Shown one piece after another: positions 1-8,275 of a stretch of 42,131 bases of DNA; position 1 is the first letter of the stretch; each line of letters opens with the position of its first letter. Source of the stretch: Bacillota bacterium. Lineage in GTDB: Bacteria; Bacillota_I; Bacilli_A; Erysipelotrichales; Erysipelotrichaceae. The DNA lies in the NCBI GenBank assembly GCA_023388535.1, contig JAEWFZ010000025.1, positions 1 to 42,131 on the forward strand, in the 5' to 3' direction. Under the pieces are notes generated by a model. The model saw only the letters and a program-made list of their open reading frames with translations, did not search any database and was not told where the DNA came from. A program made the position numbers and the translations under genes.

Positions 1-54
1 ATGTATTTATCTTAAAGATGAAATTTAATTTATAACAAGATTACAAGAGCAAAT

Positions 55-70
55 GAGGTTAAAACCTCTT
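55..70 (+). terminator. Weak hairpin, possible end of an upstream gene
   Basis: A GAGGTT/AACCTC hairpin (55-60 with 63-68) is followed by a short, impure T stretch. It could terminate a gene lying before the window, but the T-run is poor. A second imperfect inverted repeat (79-87 with 104-112, nine pairs including one wobble) lies between it and the csp promoter and has no T-run. Neither can be assigned a role. Confidence 0.25.
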
Positions 71-143
71 TCTCAGACTTATTTCCGGTTGATACCACTA
101 AAACGGAAGTAACAATAATAATTGGCAGATTCTTAAAAAAAGA

Positions 144-171
144 TTGCGCTAGTAGGTTCTTGTGTTATAAT
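144..171 (+). promoter_or_regulatory. Promoter of the cold-shock gene
   Basis: TTGCGC (144-149), a 16-base spacer and a perfect TATAAT (166-171) preceded by TGT, which makes an extended -10. Transcription should start near 178, giving a leader of about 35 bases. That is too short for the long thermosensor leader of E. coli cspA. Confidence 0.75.
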
Positions 172-212
172 GGACTAGTAGATTTTTCTACAAGAAAGGT
201 TAGGTTTCGTAG

Positions 213-410
213 ATGACTGGAAAAGTTAAAAAGTTCAACAAAGACAAGGGCTTTGGTTTCATCAAGCTAGAGGACGATCGTGATGTCTTCTTCCATTATT
301 CACAATTGGTAATGGAAGGCTTCAAAACTATTGAAGAAGGCGCAGAAGTCGAATTTGATTTAGTTGAAGGCGATCGTGGCTTACAAGCTCATAATATTGT
401 TAAAATATAA
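213..410 (+). CDS. csp: Cold-shock domain protein (CspA family)
   Basis: A 65-residue, single-domain cold-shock protein that binds single-stranded RNA/DNA and acts as an RNA chaperone or antiterminator. Both nucleic-acid motifs are present: RNP1 as KGFGFI (about residues 12-17) and RNP2 as DVFFHY (about residues 24-29). The length equals the usual 65-70 residues. The N-terminus (TGKVKKFNKDKGFGFI) has Lys where most family members carry Trp (KWFN), so one stacking aromatic is replaced. An AG-rich ribosome site (AAAGGTTAGG) precedes the ATG. The gene stands alone, with an extended -10 promoter in front and a hairpin terminator at 425-451 behind, immediately upstream of secA. The family call is certain; the paralogue and the physiological trigger are not known from the sequence. 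Confidence 0.95.
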   Translation: MTGKVKKFNKDKGFGFIKLEDDRDVFFHYSQLVMEGFKTIEEGAEVEFDLVEGDRGLQAHNIVKI

Positions 411-424
411 AGCTAGCTTACGAT

Positions 425-451
425 AAGGATGCTTAGGTGCATCCTTTTTTT
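425..451 (+). terminator. Rho-independent terminator of csp
   Basis: The AAGGATGC / GCATCC hairpin (core 427-432 with 439-444, six-base loop) runs into seven Ts. It separates csp from the secA operon. Its T-tract overlaps the position where the secA -35 box would lie. Confidence 0.88.
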
Positions 452-464
452 GTGGGTAAAATCT

Positions 465-473
465 TGATATAAT
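465..473 (+). promoter_or_regulatory. Extended -10 promoter of secA
   Basis: TGA followed by a perfect TATAAT (468-473). No good -35 is visible at 16-18 bases upstream, where the csp terminator T-tract sits. The predicted start near 480 falls just before the GGAGGA ribosome site (482-487), so the leader would be only about 10 bases. Confidence 0.6.
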
Positions 474-490
474 AATCTAATGGAGGAATT

Positions 491-2824
491 ATGACCAAAA
501 TACTACGTAACTTATTCAGTAATGAACGAAGATTATTTAATAAAATAGAACAAAAAGCTCATGAAGTTGATCAGCTCAAAGATCAATTTGCGGCTATGAG
601 CGATGAACAATTAAAAGCAAAAACGACAGAATTTCGCCAACGCCTACAAGCGGGCGAAAGCTTGGATGATATCTTGGTGGAAGCCTTTGCTACGGCGCGG
701 GAAGCCGCTAAGCGTGTCATTGGCGAGTTTCCTTATCTGGTTCAAATCATAGGTGGTATCGTCTTACATCAAGGTGATATTGCGGAAATGAAAACCGGTG
801 AAGGAAAAACCTTAACCTCGGTCTTACCCGTTTACTTAAATGCGTTATCGGGTAAAGGGGTTCATGTTATTACCGTTAACGAATATCTAGCTCAACGTGA
901 CGCGGAATGGATGGGAGAAATTCACCGTTTCTTAGGCTTGACGGTCGGCTGTAATTTACGACAACTAACCGCTCAAGAAAAACGGGAAGTCTATTTATGC
1001 GACATTATGTACACCACCAACTCGGAAGTCGGTTTTGACTATCTTCGAGATAATATGGTGACCACTGTCGAAAACCGCGTTCAACGACCACTTAATTTTG
1101 CTTTGGTGGATGAAGTGGACTCGATTTTAATTGACGAATCGCGAACACCGCTTATTATCTCGGGTGGCTCAAAAAATACCGCCAATCTCTACGTCGCGGC
1201 CGATCGTTTGGTAAAACGATTAGTTGCGGATGAGGATTATGAAGTCGATGTTAAAACCCGTTCGGTACAATTATTAGAACCTGGCGTTGAGAAGGCTGAA
1301 CAAGCCTTTAAGATCGACAACTTATACGATGTCAACCATACCAATCTGGTTCACCATATTAATCAAGCCCTAAAAGCTAACTATATTTTTACCAACGATG
1401 TCGAGTATGTCGTTAAAGATAGAGCCATTGTTATTGTTGATACCTTTACCGGCCGTCTAATGGAAGGTCGCGAGTTTTCGGATGGCTTACATCAAGCCCT
1501 TGAAGCTAAAGAAGGAGTAAAGATCAAAGAAGAAACAGCCACTATGGCAACCATCACCTATCAAAATTTCTTTAGATTGTATAACAAATTAGCTGGTATG
1601 ACCGGTACCGCCAAAACCGAAGAAGAAGAATTCTTAAGTATCTATAATATGCGCGTCTTTGAAATTCCGACCAATCGCCCGATCGCGCGTTTGGATTTAC
1701 CAGATCGTATTTTTGGATCTAAGAAAGCTAAATTTGAATCGATTGTTCAAGAAGTCATCCGCATTCATGAGACCGGCCAACCGATTTTAGTGGGTACCGC
1801 CTCGGTGGATGTTTCGGAACATGTTTCGAAAATGTTAAAACAACGCCGCGTTCGTCATGAAGTTTTGAACGCTAAAAACCATAAACGAGAAGCTCAGATT
1901 ATTGCTAATGCTGGTAAAATCGGAGCCGTTACCATTGCTACCAATATGGCAGGTCGTGGAACCGATATTAAGCTGGCGCCAGGGGTAAGAGAACTCGGTG
2001 GTTTATATGTATTAGGAACTGAGCGCCATGAGGCGCGTCGTATTGACAATCAGTTGCGCGGACGTTCTGGACGACAAGGGGATCCAGGAACTTCCCAGTT
2101 TTATGTTTCGCTTAAAGATGATTTGATGATTCGTTTCGGATCGGACCGCTTTGCTGATATTTTTGAAAATTTTGGCGATGAAGCGATTGAAAATAAAACC
2201 GTAACCAAAGCCATTACTTCCGCTCAAAAACGCGTTGAAGGACAAAACTTCGATATTCGAAAACGACTCCTTGAATACGATGATGTACTTCGTGAACAAC
2301 GTGAGATTATGTACGACCAACGTAATGAAGTCCTTGAAAATGAGGATGTTCATGGCATGGTTAAAGATATGTTTTCACGAGTTATCTCTACATTGGTTAG
2401 TTATAATCGTGACGAGAATGGAAATATTGATTTCGATGGCTTAAATGATACCCTTGAAAAACAAGGATTCAAAGGTGAAAAAGTCGATGCCAGTAGTTTT
2501 AACGGACTCTCCACCGAGAATATGACCCGCGCTTTAGTGGATAGTTTATTCAACGATTATGATCAAAAAATAGAACCGTACAAAGAGCAAATTCTACCTA
2601 TCGAAAAACGAATGGTTTTACAAGTAGTTGATGCGGCTTGGATGGAACATATCGACCAAATGGACCGACTACGAAATGGGATTCATCTTCGTTCCTATGC
2701 CCAATCCGATCCACTCAAAGCCTATGTCGAAGAAGGTTATGAGATGTTTGAAGAAATGCTACAAAGGATTGCTAGGGATGTCGTCATGTTTTGCTTGAAT
2801 GTTCAAATTCAGGTTCAGGAGTAA
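491..2824 (+). CDS. secA: Protein translocase ATPase SecA
   Basis: SecA, the ATP-driven motor that pushes unfolded preproteins through SecYEG. Walker A is MKTGEGKT (residues 100-107); the DEAD-like Walker B is VDEVDSILIDESRTPL (about 205-220). The second helicase motif is visible as ATNMAGRGTDIKL and the arginine-finger region as QLRGRSGRQGDPG. At 777 residues it is shorter than the usual 800-840. It ends soon after the helical scaffold (..VVMFCLNVQIQVQE) and lacks the flexible linker and C-terminal Cys-Cys-Cys-His zinc domain that binds SecB or lipids; such short forms occur in Mollicutes. prfB follows after three bases, the standard Firmicutes secA-prfB pair. A strong GGAGGA ribosome site sets the start. 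Identification is secure. Confidence 0.98.
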   Translation: MTKILRNLFSNERRLFNKIEQKAHEVDQLKDQFAAMSDEQLKAKTTEFRQRLQAGESLDDILVEAFATAREAAKRVIGEFPYLVQIIGGIVLHQGDIAEMKTGEGKTLTSVLPVYLNALSGKGVHVITVNEYLAQRDAEWMGEIHRFLGLTVGCNLRQLTAQEKREVYLCDIMYTTNSEVGFDYLRDNMVTTVENRVQRPLNFALVDEVDSILIDESRTPLIISGGSKNTANLYVAADRLVKRLVADEDYEVDVKTRSVQLLEPGVEKAEQAFKIDNLYDVNHTNLVHHINQALKANYIFTNDVEYVVKDRAIVIVDTFTGRLMEGREFSDGLHQALEAKEGVKIKEETATMATITYQNFFRLYNKLAGMTGTAKTEEEEFLSIYNMRVFEIPTNRPIARLDLPDRIFGSKKAKFESIVQEVIRIHETGQPILVGTASVDVSEHVSKMLKQRRVRHEVLNAKNHKREAQIIANAGKIGAVTIATNMAGRGTDIKLAPGVRELGGLYVLGTERHEARRIDNQLRGRSGRQGDPGTSQFYVSLKDDLMIRFGSDRFADIFENFGDEAIENKTVTKAITSAQKRVEGQNFDIRKRLLEYDDVLREQREIMYDQRNEVLENEDVHGMVKDMFSRVISTLVSYNRDENGNIDFDGLNDTLEKQGFKGEKVDASSFNGLSTENMTRALVDSLFNDYDQKIEPYKEQILPIEKRMVLQVVDAAWMEHIDQMDRLRNGIHLRSYAQSDPLKAYVEEGYEMFEEMLQRIARDVVMFCLNVQIQVQE

Positions 2825-2827
2825 ACT

Positions 2828-3935
2828 ATGGAAATTAATCAATTAATTCAAGAAATAAATCATTCAATTACTAAGCTTCAAGAGCTCGGAGATTCTCTTT
2901 GACTTAGGTAAACTTCGTCAACAAAGAGAGAGCTTTTATCAGCTCAGTCTAGAAGCTGGCTTTTGGGATAATCCCCAAAAGGCGCAACGTGAAATCGCCT
3001 TGGATAATCACGCCAAGCAACTTCTCGAGGAGCATCAACAATTAGAAACTAATTTAAACGATTTAAACGATACACTAAAAGAATTGAAACAATCATTTGA
3101 ACAAGAATTGTACGATTTAGTAGAAATGGAAGCTGAATCGGTTTTTGAGCGTTTAAATCAATTTGAAATTCAAGTTTTGCTGAATCAAGAATATGACGCT
3201 AACTATGCCTTGCTGGAGATTCATCCTGGGGCTGGTGGTACCGAAAGTCAGGACTGGGCGGAGATGCTTTATCGCATGTACCAACGTTGGGCTAACGATA
3301 AAGGGTTCGCCATCAAGACGCTCGATTACCAAGCCGGTGATGAAGCGGGGATTAAATCGGTGACGTTTTCAATTGAAGGACCTTACGCTTATGGCTATCT
3401 TAAAGGTGAAAAAGGTGTACATCGCTTGGTTCGTATTTCTCCCTTTGATTCTTCCGGTCGGCGCCACACCTCCTTTACTAGTGTCGATGTGATGCCGGTA
3501 ATCGATGAGGACGTCGATATTGAGCTCGATCCCAACGAATTGGAAATTGATACCCACCGTTCTTCCGGAGCGGGCGGGCAACATGTTAATAAAACCGATT
3601 CCGCGGTACGGATTACCCATATTCCAACCAAAATCAGCGTCCATGTTCAAGCCGAACGTTCACAGATGCAAAACCGTCAACAAGCCATGGCTATTTTAAA
3701 AGCTAAGTTAATTCAATTAAAATTGGAAGAACGAGCGGAAAAAATATCTGATATCAAGGGCGAACAAAAAAACATCGAGTGGGGTTCTCAAATTCGCTCC
3801 TATGTATTTATGCCTTATACCTTGGTGAAAGATAATCGCAGTCAGGTTGAAGTCGGTAACGTGCAATCGGTGATGGATGGTAATCTAGATCCTTTTATTC
3901 AAGGCTATTTACGCTACTTGAAAAAAGAGAAATAA
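2828..3935 (+). CDS. prfB: Peptide chain release factor 2, via programmed +1 frameshift
   Basis: RF2 terminates translation at UAA and UGA. The gene is split: 24 codons from the ATG at 2828 end at CTT TGA (2897-2902), and the ribosome must slip +1 (CTT to TTT, then GAC) to read the remaining 344 codons, giving about 368 residues. The stop-recognition motif SPF (in RISPFDSSGRRH) and the catalytic GGQ (SSGAGGQHVNK) are both present. The sequence before the shift (MEINQLIQEINHSITKLQEL) matches RF2 N-termini, so this is a real gene and not a damaged one. RF2 autoregulation through its own UGA is well established in bacteria. It follows secA by three bases. A caller that ignores the shift would start the gene about 170 bases too late. 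Confidence 0.96.
2888..2903 (+). promoter_or_regulatory. RF2 programmed frameshift site
   Basis: An internal Shine-Dalgarno-like GGAG (2888-2891), a five-base spacer and the shift heptamer CTTTGAC (2897-2903). In the textbook site the Shine-Dalgarno element sits three bases from CTT; here it is five, and the element is only four bases long. Confidence 0.92.
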
Positions 3936-4060
3936 CCAGGATATAGACTATAAACTATATCAAAGTAATGAATATAGTAGGTTAATTAAATGAAATTTAG
4001 ATGTTCGATTTAATTAATGATAATTATCAAGGGCAAAGTTCCATCAATCAAGACTTTAAC

Positions 4061-4100
4061 ATTGTTTAACAACAATGTTCACATATTCATATGCTAGAAT
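4061..4100 (+). promoter_or_regulatory. Promoter with palindrome before the YvjA-like gene
   Basis: A perfect inverted repeat ATTGTT-TAAC-AACAAT (4061-4076) lies just upstream of an extended -10, TGC TAGAAT (4092-4100). The palindrome covers the region expected for the -35, so it may be an operator. No -35 of quality is seen. This is the only marked structure in the roughly 210-base gap after prfB. Confidence 0.5.
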
Positions 4101-4143
4101 GAGATAGTCATATGAATAGTTCCAATCCTAGATGAGGTATTCG

Positions 4144-4998
4144 ATGATTAAAAACAAAAAACTGATAAAAGAAGCCATATTATTGGTTCTAGGAAATTTT
4201 ATTTTAGTCTGTGGCGTGCATTTCTTTATTATTCCATTTTCTATATTATCAGGTGGAGTAGCAGGGATTGCGGTAGCACTTACGCCGATTGTTCCAATCA
4301 GTGAGTCTACCATCATTGTAGTTATTTATATTGCTACCTTAATCTTAGGGCTAGTTTTTCTAGGTAAAGAATTTGGGATCAAAACCGTAATTTCTTCGAT
4401 TTTATTCCCGTTATTTATACAACTATTTGCTCCCTTCAAAGTTCCTTTGGAAATCTCTCAGGAACTGGCGGCTGTTTATGGTGGCGTTATTTCCGGCATC
4501 GGCATGACTTTAGTGTTACGCACCGGAGCAAGTACCGGGGGTATGGATGTACCGCCGCTGATTCTTCAAAAATATACGAAGATTAAATTCTCGGTCTTAT
4601 TATTTATTGTAGATGCCATTACCGTCTTCTTAGGCATAACCACGCGCGGCCTTAATGACGCGTTGTTGGGACTGGTAACCGTCTATGTAACTTCCTATAC
4701 CATAAACAAGCTTTTGGTTGTTGGCGGTCACCACGCTAAGACGATCCAAATCATCTCGGATAAATATGAACCAATTTTACAAATGATCCAACAAAGTTTG
4801 GATCGCGGGGCGACGATATTTCAAGCCTATGGGGGCTATAGTAAAGAATATCGACCCGTCATTCTTACCGTAATCACGAACGATCAATACAATCGACTCC
4901 ATGATGCGATTCATGAAATCGATCCCGAAGCCTTCTTAATTGTTTCGGATGCTACCGAGATAAAGGGTCGGGGATTCTCGTTTGATTACAAAGTCTAA
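4144..4998 (+). CDS. YitT/DUF161 family membrane protein (YvjA-like, UPF0750)
   Basis: A membrane protein with an N-terminal five-to-six-helix YitT domain (roughly residues 8-190: segments near ILLVLGNFILVCGVHFFII, TIIVVIYIATLILGLVF and FSVLLFIVDAITVFLGI). A soluble C-terminal DUF2179 domain (about 200-284, KTIQIISDKYEPI.., AFLIVSDATEIKGRGF) resembles a ligand-binding fold. Its transport substrate or role is unknown. The ATG at 4144 is chosen over the one at 4132 because GATGAGGT at 4131-4138 is well placed as its ribosome site. In Bacillus a homologue (yvjA) also lies between prfB and ftsEX, so the position is conserved. ftsE follows after 18 bases, suggesting one operon with the division genes. 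Family call is firm; function is not. Confidence 0.87.
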   Translation: MIKNKKLIKEAILLVLGNFILVCGVHFFIIPFSILSGGVAGIAVALTPIVPISESTIIVVIYIATLILGLVFLGKEFGIKTVISSILFPLFIQLFAPFKVPLEISQELAAVYGGVISGIGMTLVLRTGASTGGMDVPPLILQKYTKIKFSVLLFIVDAITVFLGITTRGLNDALLGLVTVYVTSYTINKLLVVGGHHAKTIQIISDKYEPILQMIQQSLDRGATIFQAYGGYSKEYRPVILTVITNDQYNRLHDAIHEIDPEAFLIVSDATEIKGRGFSFDYKV

Positions 4999-5016
4999 AT
5001 TTTAAAGGAAAAAAGC

Positions 5017-5703
5017 ATGATTGACTTACAAAATGTCTTTAAAACATATAAAACTGGAACTCAAGCCTTGCTCGATGTCACATTACATGTCGATCCAGGT
5101 GAGTTTATTTATGTCATCGGTCCAACCGGTTCGGGCAAATCGACGTTAATTAAATTACTCGATGGCGAAGAAAAACCAACGCGAGGCACGGTGCTGGTCG
5201 ATGGTGTCAACGTCGGTAAATTACGTCGCAGTAGAATTCCGAAATATCGACGCCGGGTTGGCGTGGTATACCAAGACTTCAAGCTCTTGCCTAAGAAAAC
5301 GGTTTTTGAGAATGTAGCTTTTGCGCTGGAAGTTATCTATATGAATACCAAGAAAATTCGTAAACGAGTGCGTCATATCTTAGAGTTAGTAGAATTATCG
5401 GATAAAGCCAATTCGTATCCGCATCAACTTTCTGGTGGTCAACAACAAAGAGTAGCCATCGCGCGTGCTATTGCAAACTCACCTCGAGTGTTAATTGCGG
5501 ATGAGCCTACCGGAAACTTAGATCCTGAAAAATCTAAAGATATTATCGAATTATTGCTTCGCATTAATGAAGAAGAAAAAACCACCATCATTGTGGTAAC
5601 TCATGACGAGCATATTGTTAATAACTTCAAAAAACGTACCGTTGCCCTCAGCGATGGTCATGTCTTAGCGGATCTTTCGCTAGGAGGATATATTAATGAG
5701 TAG
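5017..5703 (+). CDS. ftsE: Cell-division ATP-binding protein FtsE
   Basis: The ABC ATPase of the FtsEX complex, which turns ATP hydrolysis into activation of a wall hydrolase outside the membrane. Walker A is GPTGSGKS (about residues 35-42), the Q-loop lies in VYQDFKLLP, the signature is LSGGQQQR, Walker B is VLIADEPTGNLD and the switch His is in VVTHDEH. The length of 228 residues is normal. An AAGGAAAA ribosome site precedes the ATG. The end overlaps ftsX by 8 bases, indicating translational coupling. The gene lies between the YvjA-like gene and ftsX. Confidence 0.97.
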   Translation: MIDLQNVFKTYKTGTQALLDVTLHVDPGEFIYVIGPTGSGKSTLIKLLDGEEKPTRGTVLVDGVNVGKLRRSRIPKYRRRVGVVYQDFKLLPKKTVFENVAFALEVIYMNTKKIRKRVRHILELVELSDKANSYPHQLSGGQQQRVAIARAIANSPRVLIADEPTGNLDPEKSKDIIELLLRINEEEKTTIIVVTHDEHIVNNFKKRTVALSDGHVLADLSLGGYINE

Positions 5704-6580
5704 GATATTTAGACCGTTTAAGGAAGGTTTCAAAGGCATTGGTCGCCATATCGGAATTAGTATTTCCAGTATTTTTGCGGTGGCAGTTACCTTGATTTTG
5801 GTGGGTACGTTTCTTTTAGTTAATGAGAATGTCGTTAGTATTTCCAGCAATATTGAACAAAACGTTGAGATCTATGTTGAAATCAACAAGGAATATGATG
5901 ATCAATTAGTAGATTTAAAAACTCAAGTTGAGAAACTGAGAAATGTTTCAACCTCTAAAATAGTTACCCGTGAAGAATCGTTGCGGATTATGATTGAAGA
6001 AGGCGGCGAGGGCTATCGCGCTTACGAAGGGGAGAATAATCCTCTACCTAATTCAATGTTAGTTACGTTACGAACGGGAAGCGATATCCGCCAAACCGCT
6101 GATTTATTGGAAGATTTTCCTTGGGTTGTTAAAACTCGCTACGGTGGCGTCGAGACCGAAAATATGATGGACATGATGATTCGCTTACGTAGCATCGGGA
6201 GTGTCTTTGTCGTTGCTTTAGGTTTCTTGGCGATATTGTTAATAACCAATACCATCAAAGTTAGTATTGAATCGCGGGCTGAAGAAATATCAATTATGCG
6301 CATTGTTGGAGCCACCAACTGGTTCATTAAATCGCCATTTTTAATAGAAGGTATTTTAATTGGTTTATTTGGTGCGATTTTCCCTATAGCTTTTGTGTAT
6401 TTTGGATATCAAATGTTATACAATAGCTTGGGTGGCGTTTTGTTCTCCAATATGTTTGTCATGACCCCGGTTTTACCGATGGTCCACAACATCTCACTAC
6501 TGCTTTTAGGACTTGCAGTAGGGGTAGGAATGCTGGGTAGTTTTCTATCTATAAATAAACATTTAAAGGTGGTTCGATGA
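5696..6580 (+). CDS. ftsX: Cell-division membrane protein FtsX
   Basis: The membrane half of FtsEX, 294 residues with the expected layout. There is an N-terminal helix (about 21-43), a large outer loop of about 130 residues that contacts the hydrolase partner, then three more helices (around 168-190, 212-240 and 262-285). The segment IESRAEEISIMRIVGATNWFI matches the FtsX/MacB permease core, whose coupling helix touches FtsE. An AGGAGG ribosome site lies inside the end of ftsE. The stop overlaps the start of the M23 hydrolase gene as ATGA, consistent with the hydrolase being the protein this FtsX controls. Confidence 0.96.
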   Translation: MSRIFRPFKEGFKGIGRHIGISISSIFAVAVTLILVGTFLLVNENVVSISSNIEQNVEIYVEINKEYDDQLVDLKTQVEKLRNVSTSKIVTREESLRIMIEEGGEGYRAYEGENNPLPNSMLVTLRTGSDIRQTADLLEDFPWVVKTRYGGVETENMMDMMIRLRSIGSVFVVALGFLAILLITNTIKVSIESRAEEISIMRIVGATNWFIKSPFLIEGILIGLFGAIFPIAFVYFGYQMLYNSLGGVLFSNMFVMTPVLPMVHNISLLLLGLAVGVGMLGSFLSINKHLKVVR

Positions 6581-8181
6581 AAAATAAAAACAAACTAATC
6601 TTAATCTTAAGCCTCTTCTTATTGATTGGCTTGGCGACCAGTAAGCCCACCTCGGCCATCGATCATGCCGAGTTTGCGGCCAATGAAGCTAAATATAAAA
6701 CGATGTGTTTGGTTAATGTCAAATTAGAAAACACTAAAGTTTGTGGTGAATTTCAGAAATACCTCAATCAAAAAGTAGCCAATCAAAAACAAGAAATTGA
6801 TAAAATAACAGAACAAATCAAAGATGTAAAAGCCAATATTGTTGAATACACCGAGAAACTCTCACAGTATGAGATGGAAATCGAACAATTAGATCAAGAC
6901 ATCAAATTGTTAGATGAATCCATTACCAAAATGGAAGCTAGCATTAAAGAATTAGAAGTCAGCATCGCCGAGAAACAAGCCGAAGTTGATAAAATCGATG
7001 ATTTTGTCAAAACGCGGATGCAATCAACCTTATCGAGTTATTTTGTCTCCGATCGCGTTTCTTTCTTATTTGGTGCCTCTAATTTTGCCCAGTTTATTCA
7101 ACGTGCTGAGATCTTAAATACCATCAGCGAATACGATACGCAACAGATGGAAGAACTTGAAGAACTGCGCGATCAATTGAATCAAGATAAAGCCGCATTA
7201 GAACAACAGAAAGCGGCGGTTGAAGCCAATTTAGAAAACGTCAAACTAGCCAAACAAAGCAAAGTTAAATTACAAAAAGCTGCGAAAGATATCGTGGTTC
7301 GCTTCCGTAGTGAAGAAACTAAACTAATGGAAGCGGAAGACCGCGCGGCGCAAACGATTCGACTCACTCAGGCTCAACAAAGTCAAGTAAAAAGTGGTAT
7401 TCAAGAAGCGATTCGTAAAGAAGAAGCCAGAAAAGCGGAAGAGAAACGTCGCCTTGAAGAAGCTCGTAAAAAAGCGGAAGAAGAAGCCCGTAGAAAAGCC
7501 GAAGAAGCCGCTCGCGCCAGAGATGAAGCGGCACGCAAGAAAGCGGAAGAAGAACGCAAAAAAGCCGAAGCCGAAGCGGAAAAGATTAAAGAACAAGAAA
7601 AAGATAACGAAAACAGCGGTGAATCTCCGGTCAATTCGACGGGACGTTGGGTATATCCGATTCGCGGTAGTTTTAGAGTAACAGCCGGGGCTTGGTCTTA
7701 TCCGGCATCTTTCTCCTTAGCTCCTCACTATGGTGTGGACTTGGCCGCTGGGGTGGGTACGCCATTACAAGCGGTTCAACCAGGCATTGTCGTGCAAGCG
7801 CAACGCGGTTGTCCGACCTATGGGTATTTAGGGAATCGTTGTAATTTTGGGTCTGGGAACAATGTACAGATCGTCCATGCGGTTAAGGGTAAAATTTATC
7901 GGACCTGGTATGGACATATGCAAAACGTTAATGTCTCGGTAGGACAATACGTTAGTCGCGGCCAAGTGATTGGAACGCTGGGGTCTTCTGGAAACTCTTC
8001 CGGACCACACCTTCATTTTGAAATCCATCACATCGCCAACGGTACCTTGGAAAACTTTAGTGGGAATGTTTCCTTCATTCCAAGAAGTCCAAGCAACCGT
8101 TGTGAGAATAATGGAAATACACCGCCATGTTACATCAAACCGGATAGTTGGTTTGGGTTTGTGGTAGGTAGAAGCTATTAA
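6577..8181 (+). CDS. Secreted murein hydrolase with coiled coil and M23 domain, FtsEX partner
   Basis: An EnvC/PcsB-type protein. A signal peptide (residues 1 to about 27, ending near TSA-ID) is followed by long coiled coils (about 60-300), a charged Ala/Glu/Lys-rich helix (about 275-350) and a LytM/M23 metallopeptidase domain (about 355-530). The zinc ligands and catalytic residues are all there: H384 and D388 (HYGVD) and H478/H480 (SGPHLHFEIH). The domain therefore looks active, unlike E. coli EnvC, which is a degenerate activator. It should cut peptide cross-bridges at the division site under FtsEX control. The coiled coil contains VSFLFGASNFAQFIQRAEIL, typical of PcsB-like proteins. The start overlaps ftsX by four bases. 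M23 and coiled coil are certain; FtsEX partnership is inferred from the operon. Confidence 0.93.
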   Translation: MKNKNKLILILSLFLLIGLATSKPTSAIDHAEFAANEAKYKTMCLVNVKLENTKVCGEFQKYLNQKVANQKQEIDKITEQIKDVKANIVEYTEKLSQYEMEIEQLDQDIKLLDESITKMEASIKELEVSIAEKQAEVDKIDDFVKTRMQSTLSSYFVSDRVSFLFGASNFAQFIQRAEILNTISEYDTQQMEELEELRDQLNQDKAALEQQKAAVEANLENVKLAKQSKVKLQKAAKDIVVRFRSEETKLMEAEDRAAQTIRLTQAQQSQVKSGIQEAIRKEEARKAEEKRRLEEARKKAEEEARRKAEEAARARDEAARKKAEEERKKAEAEAEKIKEQEKDNENSGESPVNSTGRWVYPIRGSFRVTAGAWSYPASFSLAPHYGVDLAAGVGTPLQAVQPGIVVQAQRGCPTYGYLGNRCNFGSGNNVQIVHAVKGKIYRTWYGHMQNVNVSVGQYVSRGQVIGTLGSSGNSSGPHLHFEIHHIANGTLENFSGNVSFIPRSPSNRCENNGNTPPCYIKPDSWFGFVVGRSY

Positions 8182-8188
8182 TATCAAT

Positions 8189-8208
8189 AAAGGACCTGAG
8201 GTCCTTTT
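8189..8208 (+). terminator. Terminator after the ftsEX-hydrolase operon
   Basis: AAAGGACC / GGTCCTTT hairpin (8189-8196 with 8200-8207, three-base loop) with T bases at the 3' side. The T-run is short but the stem is perfect. Confidence 0.8.
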
Positions 8209-8244
8209 CTTTAAGTCTGAAACTATATCAATTTAACCTCAATA

Positions 8245-8253
8245 TGATAAAAT
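8245..8253 (+). promoter_or_regulatory. Extended -10 promoter of the S41-uvrBA-hprK operon
   Basis: TGA TAAAAT, with no convincing -35. The start near 8260 falls right before the GAGGTGA ribosome site (8264-8269), again giving a very short leader. Confidence 0.55.
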
Positions 8254-8275
8254 AAGGTGCATGAGGTGATTTCAG

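Noticed and set aside
2828..3000. prfB looks broken by an in-frame TGA near its start
   Set aside because: The CTTTGAC slip site and RF2-like sequence on both sides show the known programmed +1 frameshift, so it is not a pseudogene or sequencing error.
7324..7681. Overlapping open frames within the Ala/Glu/Lys-rich part of the M23 hydrolase gene
   Set aside because: They are low-complexity (Phe-rich or Lys-rich) shadows caused by repeated GAA/AAA/GCG codons.
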